From Torreya grandis (lineage: Eukaryota > Streptophyta > Pinopsida > Cupressales > Taxaceae): 64,000 nucleotides of DNA. The translations under genes were made by a program, and so were the position numbers. This document shows positions 11,480 through 23,433 of the stretch, in pieces. The notes beneath the pieces are model-generated. The model was not told where the DNA came from and did not search any database. It saw nothing but the letters and a program-made list of their open reading frames with translations. The DNA lies in assembly GCA_037957365.1 (NCBI GenBank), contig JARHVA010000001.1:10360501-10424500 (forward strand). Direction: 5' to 3'. Within the stretch, counting starts at the first letter, position 1, and the number at the start of each line of letters is the position of its first letter.

Positions 11480-11830
11480 TCTTATTTTTACCTTTTTCCT
11501 ACATAATCAACCTATTTAATACTAAATCAACCCTATCACCTCTTTGCTATACTAAATCAGCTCTCTGTTAAATAATTGACCCATTCTTATAGACACAATC
11601 AATCTATTTAATATTAAATTAGCCCTCTCTTATATCTAGCATACTATATCAACCCTTGCCTCATAGTCAGCCTCCTTTTAACAAATTGTATATTACTACA
11701 TTGATTATAAGTTACTATGTCAACCACTTATCTAGTTCTAACTAGATGGGCTCTCTGATATGTAATCCACCACCCCCAATGATACTAAATTAGCCCATTG
11801 CTATGCAATCAACCAACTTGATTTTTCTCA
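11480..11830 (+). repeat. Imperfect repeats with ACTAAATCARCC / TAAATTAGCCC motifs (left arm)
   Basis: About seven scattered copies of a TACTAAATCA or TATTAAATTAGCC motif at 40-60 bp spacing. In the right arm (56,440-56,830) the same block holds one extra unit: a 43-bp tandem duplication at 56,449-56,534 not present here. Confidence 0.5.
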
Positions 11831-12639
11831 CCTTGAAAACTAAGTTGATAGGGATTACTCTATTATTAGTTTATCTTGACTTTTCAACCATTCATAAATG
11901 CCTTAGACATTTATTAGTCTGATTCTTTCCTACCTAGTACCCCTTTCTACCCCTAGTTTACCTTAAAAATTCCTAGGGTCATTTTCAATTTTAACATTTT
12001 GTCTAACATCCATTTTTATGCATCTAGCTCAATTTCAATTAAAATTACTCAAATAATTGAAATTAATGAATCACTGAGTTGAACTACACTCGTTGTAATT
12101 GTTAGGTGTCCTCTACATCATAGCTATCATCTCCTAACCATGGCTACTCTCCGGGCTCAACTAGGTCTCTCAGAGCAATATTTTCTTAGAATAGTAAAAA
12201 TAATAAATTAATTAATTTTAACCCTATTAATATTTACTATTCAAAATTATTTACCTGCCAACTATTTACAATCAGATTTTATTTTTCACCCATAACTTTA
12301 TTTCTACTAACTATTTTCCCAAATTGAAAGATGTTTTAGAATCCTAACATCGTAGATATTCTTTCCACATATTACATGTATATTTTGTAAAACATTTAAT
12401 TTTTTGCTTATTTTACAAGTTTGCCTAATGTTTCGTTTATTGGACACCTTCACATTTATCTCATTTTTTTCCTATTCTATAACACTAAGGTAAGAAAAGG
12501 TATGCATTTTTCAATTCTGCCCTTTCATTTATGTTATTCACTTCCTACTATATTTTACTTAGATCAACATTATATGTTGTTATGTTCTCTTCTTGAAGCA
12601 CCATCCCATGTTATAAATGTGTGACACATGATGAGCTTT

Positions 12640-13520
12640 GAGTGGGGCATATATATACACATAATATTTATATATTTTATCAATTACTGATGCTTTCTCC
12701 CTTGCAAGAACTCATTGAGTCTCAATCTCTCTGAGTGCATGCCATAAAGGGTGCACCCAAAAAGGGGTGGGCAGTCTATTGGTGCTTCACAATATTGTTT
12801 CCCTTTATACCACCACTTCAAACCAATACAAACATATCCGATATATTTCCCTAAGATTTGACACCTCCCTTACACACTCTAATTAATTCATTGCCTCAAA
12901 AAACTCCTACCTAAGCCAAAACCTCTTTTTGACTTTTACCAAACAAAGTCAGCCTAGGTTGACCATGTACTTAAAATATATAAATCACATTACGAGATTA
13001 GGTCAGCCTTTGATGACCTAGTTTGGGACCTAACTACTTTATTAATTGAAGAACAAGGTTGATTGGGCTATATAAACACATCCTTTTCACAATTTTATAG
13101 AGAGATAAAATTAATCATTTATTTTCACATATGCTTATCCACCATTCTACTTGAGGAGCCATTGTTAGGGTTTCAATACTACACTTGAAGATACAAATCT
13201 TGTCTTGTGGGAGAAGTATTTTGGATGCACAAGAGAAGTTGTGTAGCCTAGAGCTGACCTATCTTTGTTATATTTACATACCACAATATCTTGCAAAGCA
13301 CCTTGGCTAAGGTAGAGATTGAGGCTCAATGGGTTTATCTTCAAAGGTAATTATTCCTAACTCTTGATTCCTCTTTATTAAATTAGATATATTTGCATTA
13401 ATTAGCTTATGAATATGTTTGTCTCTCCATGCATTAAGATTACCTCTACACTGACTTGAGTAGAGTTTTTATTTACATATTTACTTTTATGATTATTACC
13501 CCCATTTTGTGCAACATCCT
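12640..13520 (+). repeat. Family C LTR-like block with TATA box (left arm)
   Basis: It contains the phrase TCAATCTCTCTGAGTGCA, a TATA box TATATAAA at 13,069-13,076, and downstream GTTAGGGTTTC and AATCTTGTCTTGTGG. It has an inverted duplicate at 54,720-55,640 and an independent, more diverged copy at 62,110-63,010. Three copies, one outside the duplication, show a dispersed family. The TATA position and size (~0.9 kb) suggest an LTR or a similar promoter unit, with predicted transcription rightward, away from the PMD pseudogene. No matching internal coding region was seen. Confidence 0.5.
13069..13076 (+). promoter_or_regulatory. TATA box of family C
   Basis: TATATAAA within GGGCTATATAAACACATCC. 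It is conserved in the independent copy at 62,600-62,608 and degraded in the right-arm copy (about 55,193). Confidence 0.45.
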
Positions 13521-13574
13521 TTCGTGAGCACTAGGCTATATTTTGGTTTACTTTATCATTCACTTGTTTTAGGA

Positions 13575-14753
13575 TGGATTACAAAGAGGATCAACTCAAA
13601 CATCAATCATGAAAACTCATAAAAGAATGCATAAGAATTGACAATCTAAGCCAACCTATTCATGTGGGGTTTGTTAATGATAATGAAGAATAAATTGAAA
13701 GAAAGACTAGTTACTTTCCAAAATCAATTCCATCACCCAAGAGTAGTTTTAAGCATGTTCTCCCCTTGATCTAAAGCTCTTATCTTTGTCAACAATGGAT
13801 TCTTTACTCCTCCATTGCCTCAAGAACATTATGCATAACCTAGGTTCAATAGAAGAAATATCTAGTCTAGCCTATTAAATGAATCTTGCAAACAAAACAT
13901 AACGATCAACATAAAAGGATGTGGAGATAATTCTGCACTATAAGTTTATAATGATTTAACTTAAGAAATGGTATGAGAGGCCTTCTATTTATATATTTTT
14001 ATAATTGATCAGAATGAACATGAACTATCCATCTCAAGAAGAATATGTGTGGCTAAAAATCCATTCAATTTTGGATGCTATAATCAATAAATTCCCTCAT
14101 AATGATTTGGGAGGAAGGGGCATTAATTAAGCATGGATGCCCATAATTCAAATATTTTATATATTTATGGCTTGTGGATGCCACCCCATAGATGATGTCA
14201 CTAGGTGATGCAAATATTACAAATCAATTTGCAAAAATGAAATAATCAATAAACTCCTTGGAAAATCCACTTAATCTATTGATTTGAATTAGTTAGCTCT
14301 AAACAAGATTAATCAATATTTGTGCAATTCTTTGGAAATTGGCCCTCAATTAATCAAAATGGTCAAAAATTTATATTATTGGGTCGTAATTTGACTTGGG
14401 AAGAATTGGAAGGCGATGTTAGATGCATTGGAATCGTATTCCCATTTAGGATTTTTCCAACATAAAATAACAAAGGTATGTGATGTGTACTAAAAAATTA
14501 GAAGAAAAGAGTGATCTAGAGCACAAAAAATTGAAATCATTATTTTGACTCAAAATGAATTGATCAAAGTTAGGAATCACATAAAATTCATTAACGTATT
14601 TAAGGATACATTGGCCTAAATTGGCACTTGCATTTAATAAGATCAAACCATTTAGCATGTTTTTAGTGATTTTGACCTAAATTGGGTATTTGAGTGTAAT
14701 TCGAGTAAGATTGATAATTCAACACAAAAGGTGTTAGGAATTAGATTTCTACA
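13575..14753 (-). repeat. R1 3' LTR, left-arm copy
   Basis: The reverse complement matches the R1 LTRs at 53,510-54,695 and 44,536-45,715. It begins (on the - strand) with TGTAGA and is preceded by the same AGGGGCAAAA polypurine tract. It is clearly closer to the right-arm 3' LTR than to the 5' LTR at 44.5 kb. Confidence 0.85.
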
Positions 14754-15570
14754 TTTTGCCCCTATTTGAGAAGGCATAGCAAGACATTCAAGTGAAGCAA
14801 TGTATTTTAAAAGAAAAGAGTTGTCAAGAAAAAATTGGAAATTACCCATGATTCCCCCTTGAGAGGACATACTAAGATGATAGAGAAGGATGGACTCTCA
14901 AAAAGAGAGAGAAAGTAAGACTAACTTATGGAATAGATCACATCTAAATGAGCTAATGCTTGCATGTGTGGTTACCATCACTGATAAAAATATAATGGGA
15001 GGTATAATGGGCCCCAAGATGGGGGGAATGGGAAGGATTCAATTCAAATGTATAAGAGACACACTTTAAATGCACCCAATTTGAGAGTACAAGCTGTGTG
15101 CTTATGACATTGATCAATCTTGAGACAAGTTGCACACTAAAACATCACCATCATGGTAAAAAGTGTGGATAGCTTGGAATTATAATAAAAAGGATAATGT
15201 GGCCTCTAAAACATGATAATAATAAGTGCCCAATTAGAGTAGATTTGATCATGATAAGACAGTTGTGCCCTAGTAGGGCAAATTTTGATCATTGATAAAG
15301 AGTAAATAATGGTCTTATCCCTGTAAGGATGATTTATATTTGTGACTTAGTTCAAATGTTGTGCTCAATCATGGGCAAATTGGCAAGCAATTATCTCAAG
15401 GATATAACCTAAAATATAGATTAAATATGAGTGGGCACAAACATAGATGCAATGGTATAATGGCTTAGAAAAAGCCATTAAAAACCAAGCATATGAGAAT
15501 GCACAAAGTGATGAAAGAAATGAAAAGAAGATGTCTGAGATCATCCAAGATACATCATGTATCCTAGCAC

Positions 15571-15610
15571 TACCTACATAGTCCAAAGGGACCTCAAGCC
15601 AATGTAGTTC
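15571..15610 (-). repeat. Hairpin-plus-TATGTAG motif, copy 1 (left arm)
   Basis: On the - strand: ACATTGGCTTGAGGTCC, then CTTT, then GGACTATGTAGGTAG. GTCC and GGAC form a small stem. A second copy lies about 1.5 kb away at 17,064-17,100, and both are repeated in the right arm. Confidence 0.6.
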
Positions 15611-17063
15611 ACCTAGAAGTGGTAGAGAATGGAATGAGGGATGATTAAAATTGACCAAGAGATTGATTAATGTATGTGAAGAGATGCATGTTTAAGTATA
15701 GAGTCAAGTGTTAAACCTAGTGACCTAGTTTATGCATAGTGATCTTGAGATATGTTCATTGGATCTGTGTTAATGTTCAGACTAGAGTCTAGAGCATAAA
15801 GTGCTTGATATTGAAAAAGAAATTAGGCATCATAAGTATGAATAACTCATATTGACATGGCATTTCAAATGTGTGGAGCTGATTCAAATGTGAATACCTA
15901 TAACTAAGGATAATGGTAAATAAAGACCAAAACCAAAGTTACAACTATTTACATTTAAACAAAAAAGCAAAGGCAAAAAAAAAGATAAACATATATGAAC
16001 CTAACTTAAAATCATGATATGAATAATTAGGATTCAAGTAGGAACAAGAATTTATAAAAAATAAAACAAGAACATCTTAACAACATGAGATAAATATATA
16101 AATAATCAATATCTATGTGGACCATCAAGATGTACTTGGAAAAAAAAATGAAGCAAGATCAAACAAGAACTCAAAAGAACAAACAAACAATCAAATAAAA
16201 TAAATTGTTTTTGGATTTTTATAAGTATCTCAACTTGATTGGAGGCTTAAGAGACATAGAATGGTCCAGCTCATGAAATGATGAAATCGTGCCAACATAA
16301 AATGCTCACAAGACGATGAGAGCGTAATGAAAGGGGGACTAATTTGACCTCAAAATGATTTTAGCAAAACCTAGGTAATCCCATTAGGACCTAAAGTCAT
16401 AGTGAATCCACCAACACAAAGGGTGATGAAAAACTGACTAGGTCACAATAAGTTCATGAATAAAGGCAAATAATAGGTCAAATAATAATAGTAATAACCA
16501 GATGATGTGGTAATGTGTGATAAAAAGGTGTTGTACCTAATTTTCCCATAGGTGCTTATAATTAGGAAACAATGTCATAATACTAATTTTTCCAAAGGTA
16601 GTTATAATCAGGGATACTACTGATTTGCCCATAGGTGTTTATAATTAGTGATACCAAATAATATAATAGATGAAAGATAAATTTCTAGATCAAATGTCAC
16701 ACAACTTCCATATATTGTTATTCACCATGGCATTCTAAAACTATTGAGACTATATCAAAATCCCCTCGTAAAAGGTATGAGAAGAAGCAAAGGAACTAAG
16801 ATCAACATGGGGTAAGTAGGACAACTAAACAAATTATTGGTTAATAGTAAATAAATGGTATAAGGAAAAATGATCAGAAGATAATTGGCTATAGTGGAAA
16901 AAAAAGTTCCCCCAAGCAATAATTGGCTTAGATTTATTAAAAAATGGCAAGAGCATGGCTTAAGTTGCTCACAAAATGGCGAGAGCATGGGACAAGCTAA
17001 TTGAAAAATGGCTAGAACATGAAGAAAGCAGTGATCGAGCTTACCTCAATAGAAATTGAGTGT

Positions 17064-17100
17064 TGCCTACATAGTCCTGAAGGACCTCAAGTCAATGTAA
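17064..17100 (-). repeat. Hairpin-plus-TATGTAG motif, copy 2 (left arm)
   Basis: On the - strand: ACATTGACTTGAGGTCC, TTCA, GGACTATGTAGGCAAC. Counterpart of 51,152-51,191 in the right arm. Confidence 0.6.
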
Positions 17101-18766
17101 TTCAGACATCATGGTAAAGATAGCACAATGGTATAATATGCCTAAAAGGGGTTTATAAGGTTTCTCCTAAGAGACAAGGCATGGTAATGGCAAATGATAA
17201 TTGAAAATGTGAAAAATGGCTTTGTTACTCTTGCTCACAGGGAGATGCACATCCTAGTGAATATGTGAGACAATAGAAATGATTAGTTATAAAGTTGATA
17301 TCATACACCCTTTTGGAAAAGTTGATCTATCAATAAATTGTTTCTAATCTAGATCTTTATAATGTGTTCATGATCTTAGTTAGTCATTGATTATGTTTCC
17401 TTCAAACGTCAAGGCAAGATATCCTTTTAGCCTCTATAAAGGAAAGTGTTGCAAGTGATGGTAAATAATGTTAGGATAAATGATATAAGAAGTAATGAAT
17501 AGGTATATGATAATGAAATGTATAATTAATGGGAAACAAATGAAGATTAGGACTTTTAGTCACACATAATGTTACTGATATCGAATTTGACATAATTTTG
17601 GTTGTGATGGGGCTGAAGACCTCTGAAGATGCTCTTGATAGGACACCATAATTTTCTTATTATTTGATCTTGAGATTAGCTACCATCTAATTATGCTTTA
17701 TATTGGAAGTTAGTTTTATTTATTATTTGATAATGATTCGGGCAACAATTCAGGCGATAATTTGGGTGACAGTTCCACCCCAATTGATGATGGAACTTTC
17801 AGGAGCCATAACTTTTGCACCGTAGCTCCAATTGACTCGCCGTTTGAACCATTGGAAAGCTAAGAATGAGGAGAACCCCAAATTTCAATTTTAGTAGTGT
17901 AGTCTAAAAATAGTAAGTTTCTAAAAATAGTAATTCCTCAAATTTTGTATTGTTTTAAATCATGGAAGTCAAACCACTTAATCTCCCTCGAGATTGGTGA
18001 CCTTCCACATCCTCCCCCTAATTTCAAAATGTGTATAAATGAAGATTTAACTTGAAATGGAAAATTAGACATCTCTTCCCAGAGATAATCATATAGTTGT
18101 ATTGCGATCTTGAGTAATAAAACATCTCTTCTCAGAGAATTCATTGTTACTATGTTATTTCTATGTTATTAAAATATTTATCAACCAGAACTTTTGAGTT
18201 TTGGATAAGATAATGTTTTCATTAAGCAATGAAAAAAATTTATGCTCAGTTGTTGATGCCTCGATGAGGTTTTCACCAATGAATTTGTCCTAATTAATTG
18301 ATAGTGCCTCTGAGAAGGTTTCATGAAGAGATGTTACCATTTGACTTTAATTGTCTTCTAGTGCCTTTGAAAAGGTTTCACTAAAAGATTCTAAGTTTGT
18401 TCTTTGATCATCCCCTAGTACCTCTGAAAATGTTTCACTAGGAGATTATTTTTCTTCTACATAAATTTGGTCTTGACCCCCCTGATATTCTACAAATGGT
18501 ATGTCGTCATGGATGAAATTCAACAAAGTGTGATTCTATCAGTCCCAATCCATGTTTGTGTGAGGTGGAATGTCAATATAATGTCTATGTTGGGTGGGAA
18601 AAATGGAATGATGAATGATAACACAATCCTCATAGAAAATACTAGGAGAACCCATGTTGATGCTGAAGTATTTATCCTCAAAAACTATAGAAGGATCACA
18701 AATATATTCAAATTGATCTGCAAGGCAATTGTAACTAATGTTGTAACAAATAATATTATATTCTTT

Positions 18767-19594
18767 TTATGAATCTGATTTTGATACAAGGGATTTTGAA
18801 TCTAATGTCATAACTGATGTTGATTTTGGTTCTAATGCTAAATCCAATGTCAGTTCAAAAATAACACTTGACTTTAATGTTGTTTCTTCATCTGCTATGT
18901 TTATTTCTATAATGATGTTTTGTTTAATTCTTGGTATCGAACAAGTAATGGACTGTAATGGCATAATGGGATCTATAAAAATTGATTCATCTAAGAAGGG
19001 TTCAACATAGACTGGCTCGTCTAAGTGAAGCCCATCAAAGAGAGGGAACCACTCGAGGGATGACTCGATAAAATCTTGTCTATCAAAATTAGACTCCTCA
19101 ATGAGTGGAAAAAGATCAAGAGACAACTCTGTAGAGACTGGTTTGTCAAGGAGATGAGGCTCTTTAAAAATAGGTAAAATGTGAATAGGTGATTCATCAT
19201 AAGTTGGCTCATCATAAATGCATGTTTTAATAATAATAATGGGGTTTTGGTTCATAATTGGTTGCAAAATATCAATATTGAACACATTATGGTCCTCATA
19301 AGGTGACTCTTGAAGAGGCAATGGTTCTTGTTTTAGCTTAAACATCGAAATGAAATTTCTAATGTGAGGAAAATTTGGTTTAGCAGGAAAAATGATTTGT
19401 GGTTCAATAATGGGATCTCCAAAAATTAGACTATTGAAGAAGGGATCAACACAATATAGTTCATCAAATGGGCACTCTTCAATAATAGGATTAATAAATA
19501 TAAGCGATGGTCCTAGAATGGTAACAACAAGATGTTGCTTAGTTTGGTTTCTTGTGCAAACCAAAGGAGGAGGTCCTAAAATGGTAACCTTCAT
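18767..19594 (-). CDS. Unidentified 275-residue acidic ORF of retroelement R1 (left arm)
   Basis: The longest open frame in the window. The N-terminus carries degenerate repeats of the type KVTILG or VVTILGP. The middle is acidic and proline-rich with repeated P-I-I-E, D-E-P and F-L-D-E-S-like phrases (ECPFDELYCVDPFF, HLDEPVYVEPFLDES). It has no metal-binding, catalytic or transmembrane motif I can name. Repeats extend upstream of the chosen ATG (19,594 back to about 19,760), so the true start could lie further out. Coding-like frames continue past the stop toward 18,450 with ETFSEVLGDD / ETFSKALEDN-type repeats. The right-arm copy (about 48,660-49,330) has stops at least twice. It may be a non-canonical structural protein of R1; the function is unknown. 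Confidence 0.45.
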   Translation of the reverse strand: MKVTILGPPPLVCTRNQTKQHLVVTILGPSLIFINPIIEECPFDELYCVDPFFNSLIFGDPIIEPQIIFPAKPNFPHIRNFISMFKLKQEPLPLQESPYEDHNVFNIDILQPIMNQNPIIIIKTCIYDEPTYDESPIHILPIFKEPHLLDKPVSTELSLDLFPLIEESNFDRQDFIESSLEWFPLFDGLHLDEPVYVEPFLDESIFIDPIMPLQSITCSIPRIKQNIIIEINIADEETTLKSSVIFELTLDLALEPKSTSVMTLDSKSLVSKSDS

Positions 19595-19765
19595 GTATTA
19601 CAAAGCTGGATTTCTCACACAAAATGAAAGAGAATAGCCTAAAATGGTAACCTTTACATGTTGCATGGCTTGATCACTCACACAAGCCTAGAATGGTAAC
19701 CTTTAAGTATATTACATAAATTGAAGGAGGATATCCCAAAATAGTAACCTTCGAGTCTAGCACAT
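19490..19765 (-). repeat. Coding-like tandem repeat, (K/V)VTILG units (left arm)
   Basis: Four to five units with the shared core AAGGTTACCATTTTAGG (read on the - strand), spaced ~50-65 bp. Each encodes VTILG in one frame. Counterpart of 48,527-48,775. Confidence 0.6.
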
Positions 19766-20049
19766 AAATCAAAGGGGAAAGATGGGGATGATGCACAACA
19801 ATCGGCATGGATTGGAATGGTTTTCATTAAATACGCTCAAAGAGGGCAACATCTTCAAATAAGACATAATACTCATGTCCACCATAATAATGCTCTACCT
19901 TGAAACTAAGGCCATAAGAGACCCCATTATGAGTGTACCTTCGTGTCATGTCTAGAAAGGTTATTCTACATGTTTGACAAGATTTGGATAATTTGTTTCA
20001 AATGTTTAAACAAGGTATGGATTTTGATCTTTCTTCCAATTAAATGACT

Positions 20050-21450
20050 AAGGTACTAAAGAGACTATAAAATAAGGGCAGCATGGAACCACACATAGTT
20101 AGAAGAATGTGTTCACAAAATTACTCAACCTTTGGGTAAATTTGAAATAGTATAAATTGGAAGAGGGTATGATAAATCTAAAAGCGTAGAGTGTCACTAG
20201 TACACTAAAACATAGACTTTTGAGATACGTCAATACTGTAAAAGCTAGTTCAATTTTAATGACTAACTACTATAAAACTAGAAAAAATCCCTTCAGATTA
20301 GGAAGGCAACAATACAAACTAAAAAACTCATTATGTGTAAATATGCAAAAATTCCTAAGTATAAAACTATAACCAAATTGGTGGCACAACATCACCACAT
20401 GATAATAGGAATGGTAGTATAAAATGTATTCTAAGACTCAAAGTAGGAGTGATATGTAAGATGACTTGACTCCACCAATGATGATAATGTGATAATGAGT
20501 CTATAAACATCCTTCAATCTAAACGATAAATTAAACCTAAGTTCCCTCAAGTCAAGTGTAAATGGTGAACCCAAATTAACACATCAACCTTATGAACTTA
20601 AAAAAGTGCAGTTTTGAGTTTGAATTATCAATGGACTTAAGAATTTTTTAAAATTGGTTTAGACTCAAATGGGCAGCATAAATATGCCAATTATAAGATA
20701 TGACACAATGTTTAAGATGACAAATTTGAACAAAGAAGATTGATTTTCACTTGGACAACGTAATGCCTCCTTTATTCAAGAAATTTATGGATAAAGTGTT
20801 TGGTTTTGACGTTTGGTTTACAATCATGTTTTGACTTAAATCAACACCAAGTAATATAAGACCAAATTTAGACAAGTGCAACTAAATAATCATCTTAAGC
20901 CCTAAATTGATAAGGTGTGATAAATTAGGGTTGACTAAAACTAACAAGTTTTGTACATTTGTAGATAGATCCCATGTGCACCAACTTTCACATTGTGTAC
21001 ACAAGAGAATAAACATGTCAATTAGTTCCACATTAAATGGATTTTTTTTTAAAGGTCTAATCCTTTTTATAACCACTCCATCTATCACTTGATCCGTGTA
21101 GTGTGATGTCCAATATGATCATACATCCCTGGCTTAGCCTCTACTAATTAAAATGGTTTAAGCTCTCAAACCATCATCTCAATGAGGGGATAACAATTTA
21201 TATACCCCCCATGGAGAGGGGTTGAATATGATGTTGAGATATGAAGCCTTGGGTCAAAGCTTCCATATAAAACTTATGGGAGGTAATGAAGTCCCCCTCA
21301 CAAGCCAAGATGTGTATAATTAAAACTAAGGCTTTATAGTTGTTTCTAGATCATCCACGCTATGAGGGTCTTGGGGAGAGACTTCAAAACATCCTTTTTA
21401 TGCTTTTGGACTAAGGCATACTTTTGTAATGAAGATAATACTTTTTATCC
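20050..21450 (-). other. R1 interior without recognisable genes (left arm)
   Basis: Only short frames on either strand. It is collinear with right-arm 46,830-48,240. I see no domain, structural RNA or repeat worth naming. Confidence 0.5.
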
Positions 21451-21527
21451 CACAAGTTCCCTATAAAGAACGGGGGGAGAGCATATACACACAACTTCAT
21501 TTTTGCTCAAACAAATATAATAAACTT

Positions 21528-23430
21528 GTCTCTATGGCCATATTGGTCTTAAAGACCAATCCATATTCCATATGTCTCTAGACATAATATTGTGCTCAGA
21601 CTTGCATTTCATACCATGACTCCTCATGAACTGATCTCTAGAATCAATGCTCATACTAACCAAAACTCCTTTCACCTTGTCATATACATATAAGCTACAA
21701 AGAAAACAACTCATACCTTTTAATATAGACAACTTTGAATCCTCTCAAGATGAATCCTTCTTTGACTACCTCCTCATGCTTCTACTAATAGAAGAGTGTC
21801 TCCATGAAGCATAATGGATTCACCCCTTTCCATAGGCATCTCAAGTTTCCATGAACTCATGACATTCTCAAATCTCCAAACCACTCTGCTTAGCTATCTT
21901 TCAATCATGAGATTGATAGTCCCTCCTTAGAATCCACTTAGAATTGACTAAAGTCTTTGAATCATCCACCTTATCATCCTTATTCTTCTCTTTGACTACC
22001 TTGTCAATACATGCATACAACAAGTGTTCTTGACACTCCTTTATTTATGATCCTTGATCTATCTTCACAAATAATCCATCTTGACTATTGGGCTCAATAC
22101 GACCAATCTTGACTTTATTTGGATTTCATACCAATGTTTGACCCTTCTCATGTACTCTAGGAGATCCATATACATTGTTAACTCTTGAGGGCCTTCTAAT
22201 TCCATTAGGACAAAATCTTTCAATGTGTCTCACTTTATGACAACTATAGCAAATAACATTGTTTGTATATACCTATTGACTGATCACTCCTTCTCCCATG
22301 TTCCTATGATAGCTCATTCTTTGAGACCATTCTATAATCACTAGATCTATGACCAAAGTTATGATAAGAAAAATAATAACCATTGAAATAATTGGAATAC
22401 CTTATTGCATTGGGCTGCTTGATTGGTATCTTCATTTTGACATTCATGATGGTATTCTTGACTTGTGATGATTACTACAAGTCTCATATTTGAGAGTTTT
22501 TGCAAAGGTATTTGAGGTCTGACCCTCCTTATTTTCTTTTTGGTCTTCCTTGAACCCAAGACCTATTTTTTCATGTGGAGGCCTTTGACTACTCAATATA
22601 TCACCAAGAACTTCAGTACTCTTTTCAAATCTTTAATGTGTCTTCAACTTGAATTTTCCCTGGTCTATTTTTGCCTTCAAGGACTCCATTTCTATTCCAA
22701 ACTTGATGCATTCTCCTTCCTTGGTCTTAAGACTTGTAATGATAATTTCAATCCAACTATTTAATGATCTCCTCATGTCCATTGGTGTTGTTTCTTAGTT
22801 TTTCTTCAAATATATTGATTTTATCCTCATAACTCTTAACCAATGATCTTAGTTTCTGATTCTTTCTTCTTTGAAACTTTAACTCCTCTAGAGTACTTAC
22901 CAATTCTACCTCAAGGTTCACTTCAGACTCTTCTTCATTTGATTCTTTATCGTCCATAAGACTTTTCCCATTGGAGAAACCCTCATTGTGTATTTCTATA
23001 TCCATGAATAAGGTTTCATTGTTATCATGTTCATTACCATCATCATCACTATCAGATATACTTGTGCTACTTACATCAGATGAGCTATTGTCTTCTTTGG
23101 TATATAAACTTCTCTTGTTCTTGAATGACCTTTTTTTGCCTTCATACTTCCTGAAACCTTTATTGCTTTTGTCAAACTTATAGACCTTCTTATCATCACC
23201 ATGATGTTAAACATGTTTTTCATCATGCTCAATCTTATCCTTGTTGGGACATTTAGTGGCAAAATGACCAATCTTAACACATTTAAAGCATTTCTATGGA
23301 AACTTATCCTTATACTTACCTGAACCTCTCCTTAGTTTTTTGATAAACATGGATTCTATCTTATCATGATCAATGTCTATGTCATCATCCTTGGCCTTCT
23401 TACTTTGTGACATTTTCTCTAAATATTCAA
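21528..23430 (-). mobile_element. Family T gag region, copy 2 (reversed, truncated)
   Basis: The reverse complement corresponds to copy-1 positions ~340-1,830, plus ~450 bp that copy 1 lacks. It ends at 21,527/21,528 against R1 sequence of the left arm and at ~23,430 against + strand family T LTR sequence. Both joins are abrupt and lie inside elements, so this is a rearranged fragment rather than an insertion with its own ends. Confidence 0.75.
21532..22500 (-). pseudogene. Family T distal gag and unknown tail
   Basis: It contains a knuckle reading CYSCHKVRHIERFC (about 22,214-22,258, all four ligands present) and the conserved 66-codon frame at 21,532-21,732. That frame matches copy 1's 1,621-1,821 with ten or so changes over 66 residues. 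No pol domain follows. Confidence 0.45.
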
Positions 23431-23433
23431 TGA
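22757..23433 (-). pseudogene. Retrotransposon gag fragment with zinc knuckle and coiled coil (family T copy 2)
   Basis: On the - strand from ~23,433: a Ser/Lys/Asp segment matching copy 1, then an intact CX2CX4HX4C knuckle at 23,249-23,290 (KCFKCVKIGHFATKC), a Lys/His-rich linker, an acidic Ser/Asp patch, and at 22,757-23,005 a heptad-rich stretch (NLEVELVSTLEELKFQRR and onward) likely to form a coiled coil. Acidic tail plus Leu/Glu/Lys coiled coil is a usual order in plant copia gag. The frame is interrupted near 23,000-23,080. The N-terminal helical domain is missing because the copy is cut at its 5' end. Confidence 0.65.

Larger units (their letters stand above)
7263..21527 (+). repeat. 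Left arm of ~14.3 kb inverted duplication
   Basis: The reverse complement of 46,757-61,120. Collinearity was checked at many points: 7,263 with 61,120; 7,840-8,103 with 60,290-60,547; the microsatellite at 9,889 with 58,510; 12,421 with 55,845; 16,755-16,988 with 51,266-51,499; 18,767-19,594 with about 48,660-49,490; 21,527 with 46,757. The sum of paired coordinates drifts only between about 68,250 and 68,400, so indels are few. Identity is roughly 90-93% in the stretches compared. The inner edge cuts through the R1 retrotransposon and through a family T gag element, with about 2 bases of overlap at the join. Confidence 0.92.
14754..21527 (-). mobile_element. R1 interior, truncated left-arm copy
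   Basis: Inverted duplicate of the R1 interior (46,757-53,509). It has lost the 5' LTR and the first ~1.04 kb of interior and ends in a join with a reversed family T gag. The interior has no recognisable gag, protease, RT or integrase. Its main coding-like content is the 275-codon frame at 18,767-19,594. The stretch 15,660-18,760 otherwise holds only short frames and the hairpin-plus-TATGTAG motif pair. Confidence 0.75.

Noticed and set aside
18467..18772. 101-codon + strand frame in the left arm
   Set aside because: Antisense to the continuation of the R1 acidic ORF; the sense frame carries recurring segments also seen in the other arm, so this is a shadow.
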